In this document: one piece after another, positions 9,776 through 22,100 of the stretch
Position numbering within the stretch: position 1 is the stretch's first letter
Layout: each line of letters begins with the position of its first letter
Source of the DNA: Notolepis coatsorum
Taxonomy: Eukaryota > Chordata > Actinopteri > Aulopiformes > Paralepididae
Direction: 5' to 3'
DNA: 64,000 nucleotides
Assembly (NCBI GenBank): GCA_963971535.1
Contig: OZ020590.1
Location: 155,211,734 to 155,275,733 of the forward strand
Notes under the pieces: model-generated
Database searches by the model: none
Told to the model about the DNA's origin: nothing
The model's input: only the letters and a program-made list of their open reading frames with translations
Position numbers and translations under genes: made by a program

Positions 9776-12199
9776 CTATTTCTTGGCTGGTGAAAGCGTC
9801 TGGTACCGTCGCTCAGGCTGGCCGCTTGCTGCGATAGAGAATGAGACATTCTCGCCCTTTATCGTCTTCAAATCTCGTCTTATTGTCCGAATTGTCATTT
9901 GGGTTTCGCTTCCCCGCAGCCCTAGCTGGGCCGCAGCGGAGGCGAGCAGCAGGGTCTTCTCTGACCCGTCATCGAGGACGGCGTAAGTGTCCAGGACTTT
10001 ATTCTGGTAGCTTAGTGTCACACGCACTACTTTTAGGAGTACTCGGGCTCCACTGCTGCTGGCGGGATCGATGTACATGACGCTCGCTTTGCGGCTGGAT
10101 GGTGCAGGTGAAGGGCGCCGTCTGTTACTGTCGTGAAGTATGTCCAGATGGGCTCCATCGCACTTGGTGCACCTTTTCTTTAAGCGGCATTCGGCTGCCA
10201 TGTGTGAGCGCGCACAGCGAAAACAGCGCTTGTTGGACTTTATCCATTGACCTGCTTCCTCCGCGTTCAGCTTGGGGAAGGAGTCACATTGCGCTAGCCA
10301 GTGTTCTTTCTCACAGTAGGGGCACACTATCTTCCACTTCTCCGTTCTGGAGGGGGTACTGTGGCTCCTGCTGCTCGGTACTGACTCCGATTGGTGCATC
10401 ACAGTCACCGATCTTCTTCCATCATTTAGTCGTCTGGTTCCTTCTCTGGAGCCAGGGGTGCTCCGTCCGAATGTATCTAGCCGTAGGCTGCTGACTTCTC
10501 TCGCCAGGAAGTCTGCTAGATCGAGGAGGTTCGGTTCGGGGCCATTCGGGTCTCTGTGGTCCCTCTGCCGCCTAAAGCGCTCCTGACGAGCGGGCGGCAG
10601 CTTCTCCAGGATCCTTTCCACATTTGAGTTGGCGTAAAGTTCATGCCTCCCCTTCTCTCTTTGCGCTCCCAACATCCCTACCAGGGACTGCACTCTGATG
10701 GACAGGTCGTCCAGTGCTCGATTGTCTATTGCTGGGGGTAAGCGGTCGATGTGTCGGATCTCCTGGATCACGTAATCCCATATGCGCCCATACCTCTGGT
10801 CCAATGCTACCAGCGCTGCTGTGTATGGGGTGGTGGAAGTCACGTAGGCAAGCGCTATATTATGTGCGCGGGGTACCTTTAAGTGCTTCAGTAGGATGGC
10901 GTATTTGTGGCGTTCATCCAATACATCCACCAACATGGTCTCCAGACACATGCGGAGTTCTGTATACTGGGCCCGGTTCTCTTGGGTGAAGTCGGGTACC
11001 ATAGGCGTGCCAATGTATGACGCTGACTGTGGATACATCGGCGAGCGTTGGGGGAGAGGCCTCCTAGGCGAGTCTCCTCCCGCTCCTTGGTATGGGCTGG
11101 TACCGGCAGTGTACCATGGCCCGCTTGTCCAGGTGCTGTCCCTCGGTGCGGGTCGTGCGTCGTGCTCACCCGGGTATAGAGTCGGGGGTCTGTAGCACAG
11201 CTCCGCGGGAGTATAGCCTGGGCTGTACCGGGCCTCCTGGTCCGGTAGAGTACTGTGCTGTCTTCGGGCGTGGTTCTCCTCCTCTTCCTCTTCGTCTTCA
11301 GTTAGGTCATCCAGTGCTTGTAGTCTCTGGTTTAGCCTCTCCACAGGATATGCTGCTCCTTCCCGGTTGCTAGGTCTCGCTTGGACCGGTGGGGGGAGGT
11401 GGTCTGTGGGGGGTATAGACCTCGTCTGTTGGTCAAGTTCAGGGTTGTTTACTCGGCTAGGGGATGCCGCCCTGGAGGTGTGTCTAGACGAGTTCCTGGA
11501 GCCTCTGGCGGAGGGAGAGGGTGTTGTCCGTCTGATCAGCTGTTCTATTAGTTGCGACTGCTGTCTGTCGCGCGCTGCGTCCCGTTGAGCACCGGCTCGT
11601 TCTCGGGCCACATTCTCTTCCATCTGAATGCGTCTTATTTCTAGACGTATCTGCTCGTGTTCGCTTCGCTGCTGGATCTGCAGTCGGTCGCGTTCAGCAG
11701 CGGCGTTCAGGCTGATGAGGAAGGCCTGCTGTAGGGTCCTCTCTGCCTCGCTGGGAGAAGGCGGTTGTATAGGGGAGCCTTCCCTCGGGGTACTCCTTGC
11801 GGAGCCTTGGAGTTCTATCTCCACGGTGCTCTCCCCGTCTTCTTCCGTGCCGAGTTCTCTCTCGGTAGCGTTGTATTCCTCCCGGGACTCATCGGGGACT
11901 ACTTCTTCAGTACTGGCGGGGTGTGAAGTCATGTCTGGTTCCCACTGGTCCCCACCGTGAACTTGGTCAGTTACATTAGAGCCCGTAGGGGCCTCTATGG
12001 TCGGGGTAGTCTGGGCGTTGGGGTTAGACATACTTTTACTTTCTAGTTTTACCGCGTTTACTGTTAGTAGAAGACTAGGTTGTTGACTGACAGCGTAAGC
12101 CTCTAAGTACTGAGGGAGCCGTCGTTCGCGCTGCGGGCGTTGGTTAGGAGGATCGTTTCGTGGAATGTTCATCATAGGCCATTTCAATATTAATAACAC
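9776..12199 (-). pseudogene. BEL copy A gag and aspartic protease (separated from pol by a 7-bp deletion)
   Basis: An open frame of 807 codons contains, in order, a charged and proline-rich N-terminus, a Glu/Arg/Gln-rich probable coiled coil, a capsid-like BEL gag domain (ENRAQYTELRMCLETML onwards), three zinc-knuckle-like motifs (CPYCEKEHWLAQC, CFRCARSHMAAEC, CTKCDGAHLDILH) and the protease motif LDDGSEKTLL. It then runs out of frame at about 9800, where copy B has seven extra bases (ATTGCAG) after GGTACCAG. The coiled-coil part is shorter than in copy B and unusually diverged from it. The exact start is uncertain because several Met codons lie close together at the N-terminus. Confidence 0.85.
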
Positions 12200-12224
12200 T
12201 ATATTAATATCACACTAATTACCC

Positions 12225-12241
12225 TCCGGCTCGAAGGACCA
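12225..12241 (-). promoter_or_regulatory. Primer-binding site of BEL copy A, tRNA-Tyr type
   Basis: On the minus strand TGGTCCTTCGAGCCGGA starts 2 nt after the 5' LTR. It is the exact complement of the 3' end of eukaryotic tRNA-Tyr including CCA, as I know that tRNA. Copy B has the same site. Confidence 0.8.
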
Positions 12242-12243
12242 AT

Positions 12244-13675
12244 TGTAACTGAGGGGTACAATTCCCTGACTGTATTACTAGATATGATACTTACTACCAC
12301 TACCTTTGTACTTAATATTCGGCCACCCAGTACACGGCATAAATATATTATCATAAACACTCTCACGTAGATGAAACGGATCCAACACAAATGTACGAAG
12401 TCGAAACAGGTCTTTATTTCTACACAGCGATGGTGTGTAGAACAAGCACTTAATCACTTAATTACATTTATGAATTGAAATAGTATGCACTTTTATGGCA
12501 AAGAGTATTCGTCGGTATATCAATAGAGAATGTCCAATCTCTGAAGGCGCAGGTGGTAAATATACGACCTGGAATAGTTAAGGAATAACAGCAATGATAC
12601 TTTAATGATTATATACTAGATACACTAGAGGGGGTTAATCCGGTCGCTTGTAAGCCGACAGGAGTAGGAGGGGGGGGGGGTAGAATCCGGCTGCCTCGTC
12701 CGGCCAAGGGTATCCCAGGTGAACCCACTGTAGTGCCGTTCAATGCGCCGGCGATCCTTGGACCACAGATGAAAGCAGGTGGACTCTTTGTGGGCCGGCT
12801 CTCTCCGGTCCACGGGGGAGAGACGTGAAGCGACCTCGTCTTGCAGAGCGTCTCCTCACCTTGCGTCCTCTCCAGGGGGGGGGGTTCCAACACACGGCAG
12901 TGTCGGGGGTCTTTATCCATGGAATAATCAAAGTATACAAAGCATAATCCGTGCCTGGGAAGGCGGGCTGTCGTCGGTAGAATAATCCGGTATACAGGTC
13001 CACTCGCTCGTCGGCTCTGGGGCTCCTCGGGTGCAGCTTCACATGGGGGTCAACCACCCTGGGTAAGCAGCCAGTTCTCTGCCCGAAACGATGGGGTACT
13101 GACTACGGTAGTATTCTCACCGCACGAAGCACTATATATTAACAGACTATTATTAGCTTAATAGACCACGTCCAACTCGACGATATAGTGCCAAATATGA
13201 CTATTCAAATATTAATATACACGATGTCTCAATACCGATGGTAGGCGAACTTGGCCTTACTCCCACACGTGGCGTCGCGGGGAGGCTTTACGTCTGTGAC
13301 TCTATTGGAGGGTAAGAAACTGGACTGAAAAGAAAGTCCTACTTTAGTAGCGCAGTATATATACGCACTATGAACAAATAGTCCCATTAGTGGTGCGGTA
13401 GCCAGATTCCTACGCGGAACTAGGACTTGTTCGTACATGTGGAGCGGTACGTTTGAACTGGGTCTGAGGGGTATGGCAGCCTGGCACCAAGGTCTCGACC
13501 AATAGTAGAATGGAGACTATTATGGGATGTTCAGTAGGCTAGAATGGATATTCAATGCATATTGTACAAGGAATATACAAGGGATATCAGGGAATATTAG
13601 AGAATATACAAATACAATTAAATATATATATATAAATAAATATATATATTCGGTTTAATCTGGCCCTTCACAACA
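12244..13675 (-). repeat. BEL copy A 5' LTR
   Basis: At 1432 bp it has the same ends as the left LTR. Visible differences from the left LTR include T/C changes at the positions equivalent to 6044, 6127 and 6155, and a shorter G run near 12670. The LTR drives transcription leftward, away from copy B. Confidence 0.92.
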
Positions 13676-13830
13676 GATAGAATATACGTCGTGTATTATG
13701 TTTAGTTTTATAGTTTAGGTTATCATTTTAGAGTGTTTATAGCGTATCTAGTTTATAGTTATAATTTATATTTATAGTTGTAGTTTATAGTTATGGTTTG
13801 TATAGATAGAATATACGCTGTGTACCATGT
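13676..13830 (+). repeat. AT-rich tandem repeat, right part
   Basis: This continues the array at 4787-5115 after the BEL insertion. It opens with the target duplication GATAG followed by 'aatatacgtcgtgtattatg', and another unit start occurs at about 13796. Confidence 0.75.
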
Positions 13831-14407
<577 letters not shown>

Positions 14408-14748
14408 TACTCAGTACAGACTTCTACTTTCATTGGTCTAGGTTAACCACGCCCCTATTATTAAGCCACACCCCCACACACAAGGCACACCCCTTTCATA
14501 TCTCATGAACCGGCGCTACTATAATACCCGCTCATGCTGCTTTCCAAGTTTTTGCCGGGTTTGAGTATGAACTAGTAATAATTTGGTCTAAATATTAATT
14601 TCTCTCACAGCTGAATTACATTTGTTTCTAAGTTGTCTAAATGTGTAAGGCCAGTGCACGAGGCCAGGAACACATAGGTTAGAGAAGGCTCCACCATCCC
14701 TCGAAAGGTTAAAAATAATAATAATACATCATATATATATATATATAT

Positions 14749-15277
14749 TAGGGCTGACCCCTATTAGTCAAATAGTCGACTGATCGATCGAAAGGAGCCG
14801 TAGTAGTCGACTGCCAACCTCTTAGTCGAATGCAAAAAAATATATATATTATAATTTATTATTTTTTTTTAACATTTTCTTTCTTTATAATTCTTTCCAA
14901 AAGAGAAGAGGTCGAGAAGCGTGGCTAACGCTAATGGCACGCATACCAGAGGCTAACTGCCTACGGAAACGGCCACAGAGGCACTGAAAGAGGATTTCAC
15001 CCATCTAATGAACACACTAGACTAGACAAATATCAAGATGTATCCATCAGTGGACCAATTGCATGCTTTTGCAGAGGACAACAAGCCTTCAGTCGACTCC
15101 TTCAGACATTAAACACCCCCCACAGCCCAAATGGAATGATAAAAAAATATATATATAAAAATATTATACTTTAAAAAAAAAATTATATAATTTTTCATAG
15201 TCGATTAATAGTCGACTATCGGCTAATTTTGACGACTACAAATCGACTATACAAATCCTTAGTCGGGGACAGCCCTA
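14749..15277. mobile_element. Non-autonomous hAT-like MITE
   Basis: The ends are TAGGGCTGACCCC and GGGGACAGCCCTA with subterminal AGTCGACT and TAGTCGAC motifs, a terminal pattern typical of fish hAT elements. ATATATAT on both sides (14741-14748 and 15278-15285) fits an 8-bp duplication, but the flank is itself an AT repeat, so the duplication proves little. There is no transposase frame. Confidence 0.75.
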
Positions 15278-15285
15278 ATATATAT

Positions 15286-15584
15286 ATATAGGCTATCACA
15301 TCCAGGATCCTCAGATAGGCTATCTTTCATAGAGGTGGGGGTGTATAGGACCCAGATGAAAGTTCCTAATTCTATCCAGTGATCCGGTCGCAAAGCACAA
15401 TTTCTCTCTGTGCCATTATACCACTGCAGAAGATGTGGGCGCAACAAGATGATGTCATTAAACAAGCGCCGGTCAAACCTCAAACAGTGAAAAATAACTC
15501 GAGGGAAATATGATATTTGTGTTTGTTTCAAGTAGAGCTCAACACTACAAGACAAGCTGCAATTTAACTGCAGAAGTACAAATC

Positions 15585-15617
<33 letters not shown>

Positions 15618-15910
15618 CGACTGGATTATGTTTTGAGTTGCCTTCACTGAAAGGAGAATCATGTGAAGACATGAGGTAAGCTGACAAGTGATGTTAAAGT
15701 ATGATGAATGATTACAGGATCCAAGGTGGCTAATCCTGGGTTAGCTAGCTGTGGCTTAACGTCATTACACAGCACTACAGCGATCAAACATTAATATTAT
15801 TAGATCAAACATTAGGGTATTAATAACGTTATCATGTTACTAAATGTTACTTTCGAGCTCTAATTAAAACGTTTGCTGGTTTGCTGTTTACTTTAGCTAA
15901 CAGATCAACA
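15286..15910. other. No gene; (TGCC)n microsatellite at 15588-15616
   Basis: About seven TGCC units lie at 15588-15616. The 142-codon antisense frame at 15259-15687 crosses the MITE edge and the microsatellite and has no recognisable domain, so I treat it as non-coding. Confidence 0.5.
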
Positions 15911-16437
15911 AGGGTTAAAGGAGAACACCACACCAGGGTTAAAGGAGAACACCACACAAGGGTTAAAGGAGAACACCACACAAGGGTTAAAGGAGAATAC
16001 CACACAAGGGTTAAAGGAGAACATCACACAGGGGTTAAAGGAGAACACCACACAATGGTTAAAGGAGAACACCACACAAGGGTTCAAGGAGAACACCACA
16101 CAGGGGTTAAAGGAGAACACCACACAAGGGTTAAAGGAGAACACCACACAGGGGTTAAAGGAGAACACCACACAAGGGTTAAAGGAGAACACCACACAAG
16201 GGTTAAAGGAGAACACCACACCAGGGTTAAAGGAGAACACCACACAAGGGTTAAAGGTGAACACCACACAAGGGTTAAAGGAGAACACCACACCGGGGTT
16301 AAAGGAGAACACCACACAAGGGTTAAAGGAGAACACCACACAAGGGTTAAAGGAGAACACCACACCAGGGTTAGAGGAGAACACCACACAAGGGTTAAAG
16401 GAGAACACCACACAAGGGTTAAAGGAGAACACTACTC
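15911..16437 (+). repeat. 24-bp minisatellite, 22 units
   Basis: The unit is AGGGTTAAAGGAGAACACCACAC plus one base. Unit starts fall exactly 24 bp apart from 15911 to 16415. Variation is mostly at one position (A, C or G before the AGGGTT or GGGGTT step). Because 24 is a multiple of 3, several long frames appear on both strands; none is a gene. Confidence 0.95.
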
Positions 16438-16910
16438 TGTGTTTTTACAGTGTATGTCGCTATGGAAATTAGAGTAGACCTTGATCAATTAGAGTTGACC
16501 TAGAAAAATTAGAGTAGACCTAGATCAATTTCTCAAATTTGGTCTAGTGGTGGGTTATGTTATGAGCTGATTAATGTAGGCTATCCCACAAACCTCCTTA
16601 TGAAAAATACAATATATCATTCAGTCAGTTCAGGTTAAAGTCACCCACAACAATCAGCTCAACATCAGAATACTGAGGAAGTAAACCTGCTCTTGCTTCA
16701 TGGGAACCTATAGACCAGCAGATGTGGGTCTGGAGGGACCCAGACCACAACCACAGAGGTATAGGCCCCCCGACTGAAACCTCAGAGCCAGAAATTCAAA
16801 ACATGTCGGTCTGGCGACAGCATGCAGAACTGTCCCAGAGAAACCCGATCTTACATAAATAACCCCTCCTCTCCTCACAACTCCAAAAAGTTGTAGCCCA
16901 TCAAAGCTAC
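16438..16910. other. No gene recognised
   Basis: An imperfect 20-24-bp repetition of 'attagagtagacctagatca' occurs at 16468-16530. The rest looks like unstructured intergenic sequence or a decayed LINE, since 16620-16880 resembles untranslated LINE sequence only in composition. Confidence 0.35.
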
Positions 16911-17160
16911 GTTGATTGATTGATTGATTGATTGAACATTTTATTTAACAGATTGCAGAATGGGTACAATACAGTACGGCTCAATACACACAATTGTTAA
17001 GGGGATGCAGACCAGAGAAAGACTTTCGTCTTGTTTACATCAGGGTCCCCCATTTTCAATTCATCATAACATATATGACATACATGACATACAGATAGAC
17101 AGTACTGCTACATCTATACATTTATGACATACCAGATTTACAAATATACAGTACTGTTTG
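16911..17160 (-). repeat. (TTGA)n tract and adjoining probable LINE 3' end, reverse orientation
   Basis: About six TTGA units (16911-16935) are followed by 'acattttatttaaca' and sequence rich in TACA and GACATA words. A short tandem tail next to a T-rich border is what the 3' end of an L2/Rex-type LINE looks like when read from the other strand. No coding part is left. Confidence 0.4.
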
Positions 17161-17204
17161 TGATTAAAAAAAAAAGCGTCTAAAAAAGAGAGTATATACA
17201 TTTG

Positions 17205-17440
17205 ACGTAGAAACTGTACATTGGAGGATGTTGGGTAGGTGGGGGGGGGGGGAACTGTACATTGGAGGTGGTTGGGTGGGTGGGGCGGGGGGGGGGGGGG
17301 GGGTTGGGCAGGCGGGGTGGGTGGGGGTAACTGTACATTGGGATATCGACGAAACCTTACTTGGTCCCAAGAAGAGGGTCTTGTGTATTATTGGGTTGGG
17401 ACATTTACTGTACATTGGAGGGGGTTGGGTTAGGACATTT
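17205..17440 (+). repeat. G-rich tandem block with repeated AACTGTACATTGG
   Basis: AACTGTACATTGG or a close variant recurs at about 17211, 17252, 17329 and 17407, separated by G runs of up to 18-19 bases and GGTGGGTGGGG words. Several G-quadruplex-compatible patterns are visible on the plus strand. The frames read through it are artefacts. Confidence 0.8.
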
Positions 17441-17480
17441 ACAGGGGCCAGTTTCCAGTCCCGGTCATTGACAGCTTTCT

Positions 17481-17716
17481 TTAAGATAGGATTCACTCAA
17501 GACATCGAGGACATTAGGTTCAAACCCGAACCTAATACATCACAATCACCATCAGTCTGTAAAACTAAAACATTAATATGATACAGTTTCCGGAGTAAGC
17601 TTCTAATATTCAAGTGCATATTATACCGTCTTGTATTATTATGTTAAGACAGGATTCACTCAAGACATCGAGGACATCGCCATCAGTCTGTAAAACTAAA
17701 ACATTAATATGATACC
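17481..17716 (+). repeat. 163-bp tandem duplication interrupted by BEL copy B
   Basis: 'ttaagayaggattcactcaa' occurs at 17481 and 17644, and 'catcagtctgtaaaactaaa' follows in both. The second copy lacks about 36 bp present in the first. It is split after 'gatacc' by BEL copy B and resumes at 26871 with 'ataccgtttccggagtaag', matching the first copy's 'gtttccggagtaagcttc'. Confidence 0.85.
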
Positions 17717-19150
17717 TGTTGTGAAGGGCCAGATTAAACCGAATATATATATTTATTTATATATATATATTTAATTGTATTTGTATATTCTCTAATATTC
17801 CCTGATATCCCTTGTATATTCCTTGTACAATATGCATTGAATATCCATTCTAGCCTACTGAACATCCCATAATAGTCTCCATTCTACTATTGGTCGAGAC
17901 CTTGGTGCCAGGCTGCCATACCCCCCAGACCCAGTTCAAACGTACCGCTCAACATGTACGAACAAGTCCTAGTTCCGCGTAGGAATCTGGCTACCGCACC
18001 ACAAATGGGACTATTTGTTCATAGTGCGTATATATACTGCGCTACTAAAGTAGGACTTCCTTTTCAGTCCAGTTTCTTACCCTCCAATAGAGTCACAGAC
18101 GTAAAGCCTCCCCGCGATGCCACGTGTGGGAGTAAGGCCAAGTTCGGCCTACCATCGGTATTGAGACATCGTGTATATTAATATTTGAATAGTCATATTT
18201 GGCACTATATCGTCGAGTTGGACGTAGTCTATTAAGCTAATAATAGTCTGTTAATATATAGTGCTTCGTGCGGTGAGAATACTACCGTAGTCAGTACCCC
18301 ATCGTTTCGGGCAGAGAACTGGCTGCTTACCCAGGGTGGTTGACCCTATGTGAAGCTGCACCCGAGGAGCCCCAGAGCCGACGAGCGAGTGGACCTGTAT
18401 ACCGGATTATTCTACCGACGACAGCCCGCCTTCCCAGGCACGGATTATGCTTTGGATACTTTGATTATTCTATGGATAAAGACCCCCGACACTACCGTGT
18501 GTTGGACCCCCCCCCCCTGGAGAGGACGCAAGGTGAGGAGACGCTCTGCAAGACGAGGTCTCTCCACATCTCTCCCCCGTGGACCGGAGAGAGCCGGCCC
18601 ACAAAGAGTCCACCTGCTTTCATCTGTGGTCCAAGGATCGCTGGCGCATTGAACGGCACTACAGTGGGTTCTCCTGGGATACCCTTGGCCGGACGAGGCA
18701 GCTGGATTCTACCCCCCCCCCCCTCCTACTCCTGTCGGCTTACAAGCGACCGGATTAACCCCCTCTAGTGTATCCAGCCTATAATCATTAAAGTATCATT
18801 GCTGTTATTCCTTAACTATTCCAGGTCGTATATTTACCACCTGCGCCTTCAGAGATTGGACATTATCTATTGATATACCGACGAATACTCCTTGCCATAA
18901 AAGTGCATACTATTTCAATTCATAAATGTAATTAAGTGATTAAGTGCTTATTCTACACACCATCGCTGTGTAGGAAATAAAGACCTGTTTCTAATTCGTA
19001 CATTTGTGTTGGATCCGTTTCATCTACGTGAGAGTGTTCATGATAATATATTTATGCCGTGTACTGGGTGGCCGAATATTAAGTACAAAGGTAGTGGTAG
19101 TAAGTATCATATCTAGTAATACAGTCAGGGAATTGTACCCCTCAGTTACA
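17717..19150 (+). repeat. BEL copy B 5' LTR
   Basis: It begins TGTTGTGAAGGGCC and ends CCTCAGTTACA. It contains AT-rich sequence at 17745-17775, which may include a TATA element, a poly-C run near 18710, and a poly(A) signal AATAAA at 18976-18981, which places the end of the R region shortly downstream. Frames at 17954-18181 and 18340-18768 have no recognisable domain. Confidence 0.93.
18976..18981 (+). terminator. LTR polyadenylation signal AATAAA
   Basis: AATAAA in TAGGAAATAAAGACC, about 170 bp before the LTR end. The equivalent in the 3' LTR is at 26696-26701. Confidence 0.6.
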
Positions 19151-19152
19151 AT

Positions 19153-19169
19153 TGGTCCTTCGAGCCGGA
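19153..19169 (+). promoter_or_regulatory. Primer-binding site of BEL copy B, tRNA-Tyr type
   Basis: TGGTCCTTCGAGCCGGA lies 2 nt after the LTR end and is complementary to the 3' end of tRNA-Tyr. It is the site for minus-strand DNA priming and is identical in copy A. Confidence 0.82.
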
Positions 19170-19194
19170 TGGTAATTAGTGTAATATTAATATA

Positions 19195-22100
19195 GTGTTA
19201 TTAATATTGAAATGGCCTATGATGAACACTCCACGAAACGATCCTCCTAACCAACGCCCGCAGCGCGAACGACGGCTCCCTCAGTACTTAGAGGCTTACG
19301 CTGTCAGTCAACAACCTAGTCTTCTACTAACAGTAAACGCGGTAAAACTAGAAAGTAAAAGTATGTCTAACCCCAACGCCCAGACTACCCCGACCATAGA
19401 GGCCCCTACGGGCTCTAATGTAACTGACCAAGTTCACGGTGGGGACCAGTGGGAACCAGACATGACTTCACACCCCGCCAGTACTGAAGAAGTAGTCCCT
19501 GATGAGTCCCGGGAGGAATACAACGCTACCGAGAGAGAACTCGGCACGGAAGAAGACGGGGAGAGCACCGTGGAGATAGAGCTCCAAGGCTCCGCAAGGA
19601 GTACCCCGAGGGAAGGCTCCCCTATACAACCGCCTTCTCCCAGCGAGGCAGAGAGGACCCTACAGCAGGCATTCCTCGTCAGCCTGAAAGCCTCTACTGA
19701 ACGCGATAGACTCCAGGGTGAACGCGATCGATTGCAGCTACAGCAACGGAGCGAAGAAGAGCACATACGCCTGGAAATAAGACGCATTCAGATGGAAGAG
19801 AATGTGGCCCGAGACCGAGCAGACAGCCAGCGAGCAGCTGCTGGTGCTCTACGGGACGCAGAGCGCGACAGACAGCAAGCGCAACTAATAGAACAGCTGA
19901 TCAGACGGACAACACCCTCTCCCTCCGCCAGAGGCTCCAGGAACTCGTCTAGACACACCTCCAGGGCGGCATCCCCTAGCCGAGTAAACAACCCTGAACT
20001 TGACCAACAGACGAGGTCTATACCCCCCACAGACCACCTCCCCCCACCGGTCCAAGCGAGACCTAGCAACCGGGAAGGAGCAGCATATCCCGTGGAGAGG
20101 CTAAACCAGAGACTACAAGCACTGGATGACCTAACTGAAGACGAAGAGGAAGAGGAGGAGAACCGCGCCCGAAGACAGCACAGTACTCTACCGGACCAGG
20201 AGGTCCGGTACAGCCCAGGCTATACTCCCGCGGAGCTGCGCTACAGACCCCCGACTCTATACACGGGTGAGCACGACGCACGACCCGCACCGAGGAACAG
20301 CACCCGGACAAGCGGGCCATGGTACACTGCCGGTACCAGCCCATACCAAGGAGCGGGAGGAGACTCGCCTAGGAGGCCTCCCCCCCAACGCTCGCCGATG
20401 TATCCACAGTCAGCGTCATACATTGGCACGCCTATGGTACCCGACTTCACCCAAGAGAACCGGGCCCAGTATACAGAACTCTGCATGTGTCTGGAGACCA
20501 TGTTGGCGGATGTATTGGATGAACGCCATAAATACGCCATCCTACTGAAGCACTTAAAGGTACCCCGCGCACATAATATAGCGCTCGCCTACGCAACCTC
20601 CACCACCCCATACACAGCAGCGCTGGTAGCATTGGACCAGAGGTATGGGCGCATATGGGATTACGTGATCCAGGAGATCCGACACATCGACCGCTTACCC
20701 CCAGCAATAGACAATCGAGCACTGGACGACCTGTCCATCAGAGTGCAGTCCCTGGTAGGGATGTTGGGAGCGCAGAGAGAGAAGGGGAGGCATGAACTTT
20801 ACGCCAACTCAAATGTGGAAAGGATCTTGGAGAAGCTGCCGCCCGCTCGACAGGAGCGTTTTAGGCGACAGAGAGACCACCGAGACCCGAATGGCCCCGA
20901 ACCGAACCTCCTCGATCTAGCAGACTTCCTGGCGAGAGAAGTCAGCAGCCTACGGCTAGATACATTCGGACGGAGCACCCCTGGCTCCAGAGAAGGAACC
21001 AGACGACTAAATGATGGAAGAAGATCGGTGACTGTGATGCACCAATCGGAGTCAGTACCGAGCAGCAGGAGCCACAGTACCCCCTCCAGAACGGAGAAGT
21101 GGAAGATAGTGTGCCCCTACTGTGAGAAAGAACACTGGCTAGCGCAATGTGACTCCTTCCCCAAGCTGAACGCGGAGGAAGCAGGTCAATGGATAAAGTC
21201 CAACAAGCGCTGTTTTCGCTGTGCGCGCTCACACATGGCAGCCGAATGCCGCTTAAAGAAAAGGTGCACCAAGTGCGATGGAGCCCATCTGGACATACTT
21301 CACGACAGTAACAGACGGCGCCCTTCACCTGCACCATCCAGCCGCAAAGCGAGCGTCATGTACATCGATCCCGCCAGCAGCAGTGGAGCCCGAGTACTCC
21401 TAAAAGTAGTGCGTGTGACACTAAGCTACCAGAATAAAGTCCTGGACACTTACGCCGTCCTCGATGACGGGTCAGAGAAGACCCTGCTACTCGCCTCCGC
21501 TGCGGCCCAGCTAGGGCTGCGGGGAAGCGAAACCCAAATGACAATTCGGACAATAAGACGAGATTTGAAGACGATAAAGGGCGAGAATGTCTCATTCTCT
21601 ATCGCAGCAAGCGGCCAGCCTGAGCGACGGTACCAGATTGCAGACGCTTTCACCAGCCAAGAAATAGGACTGTCGCGGTACACATACCCCGTCGCCAAGC
21701 TGATGGAGAAATATGCACATCTGCGCAAGTTACCGATCCCGCTCATAGACAATGCTATGCCGACCCTGTTGATAGGCTCCGACCATGCAGACCTCATTGT
21801 CCCGATAGACCGGGTTCATACCGGACCCCGATGCTGTCCTGCAGCAGTCGAGACCCGTTTGGGATGGACTCTCCAAGGCCCGCTCGCCAAATCTCTCAAC
21901 CGAAGTACAGCCACTAGATGTCTCCACTCCCGAGTCACAGAGGGAGAAACCGCACTCCTGCAACACGTAGAGCGGCTATGGAGCTTGGAACAAATGCCCT
22001 TTAAGAATGGAAAGAAAGACATTCGCTCTAAAGATGACATTTACGCCATTCACCTCCTCGAGACAGGGACCAAGAGAGTCCCGGTCAACGGCGTGTTGAG

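Larger units (their letters stand above)
5116..13675 (-). mobile_element. BEL/Pao LTR retrotransposon, copy A (full length, defective)
   Basis: This is a complete 8.56-kb element on the minus strand. Two LTRs (5116-6553 and 12244-13675) flank a gag-protease frame and a pol frame. The 5-bp target duplication GATAG is at 5111-5115 and 13676-13680. The LTRs differ by only a handful of substitutions plus a poly-G length difference, so the insertion is fairly recent. It cannot move on its own: a frameshift splits the polyprotein near 9800, and an in-frame deletion near 7445 removes the start of integrase. No envelope-like frame is present. It is closely similar to copy B at 17717-26870. Confidence 0.93.

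Noticed and set aside
15881..16477. Possible CRISPR-like array or repeat protein
   Set aside because: The 24-bp units are contiguous without unique spacers, so this is a minisatellite. The frames exist only because 24 is divisible by 3.
17954..18768. Conserved short frames shared by all BEL LTRs (MYEQVLVPRR.., MTLCEAAPEE..)
   Set aside because: They recur because LTRs are copies of one another. They cross U3/R sequence, differ by homopolymer frameshifts between copies and have no recognisable domain.
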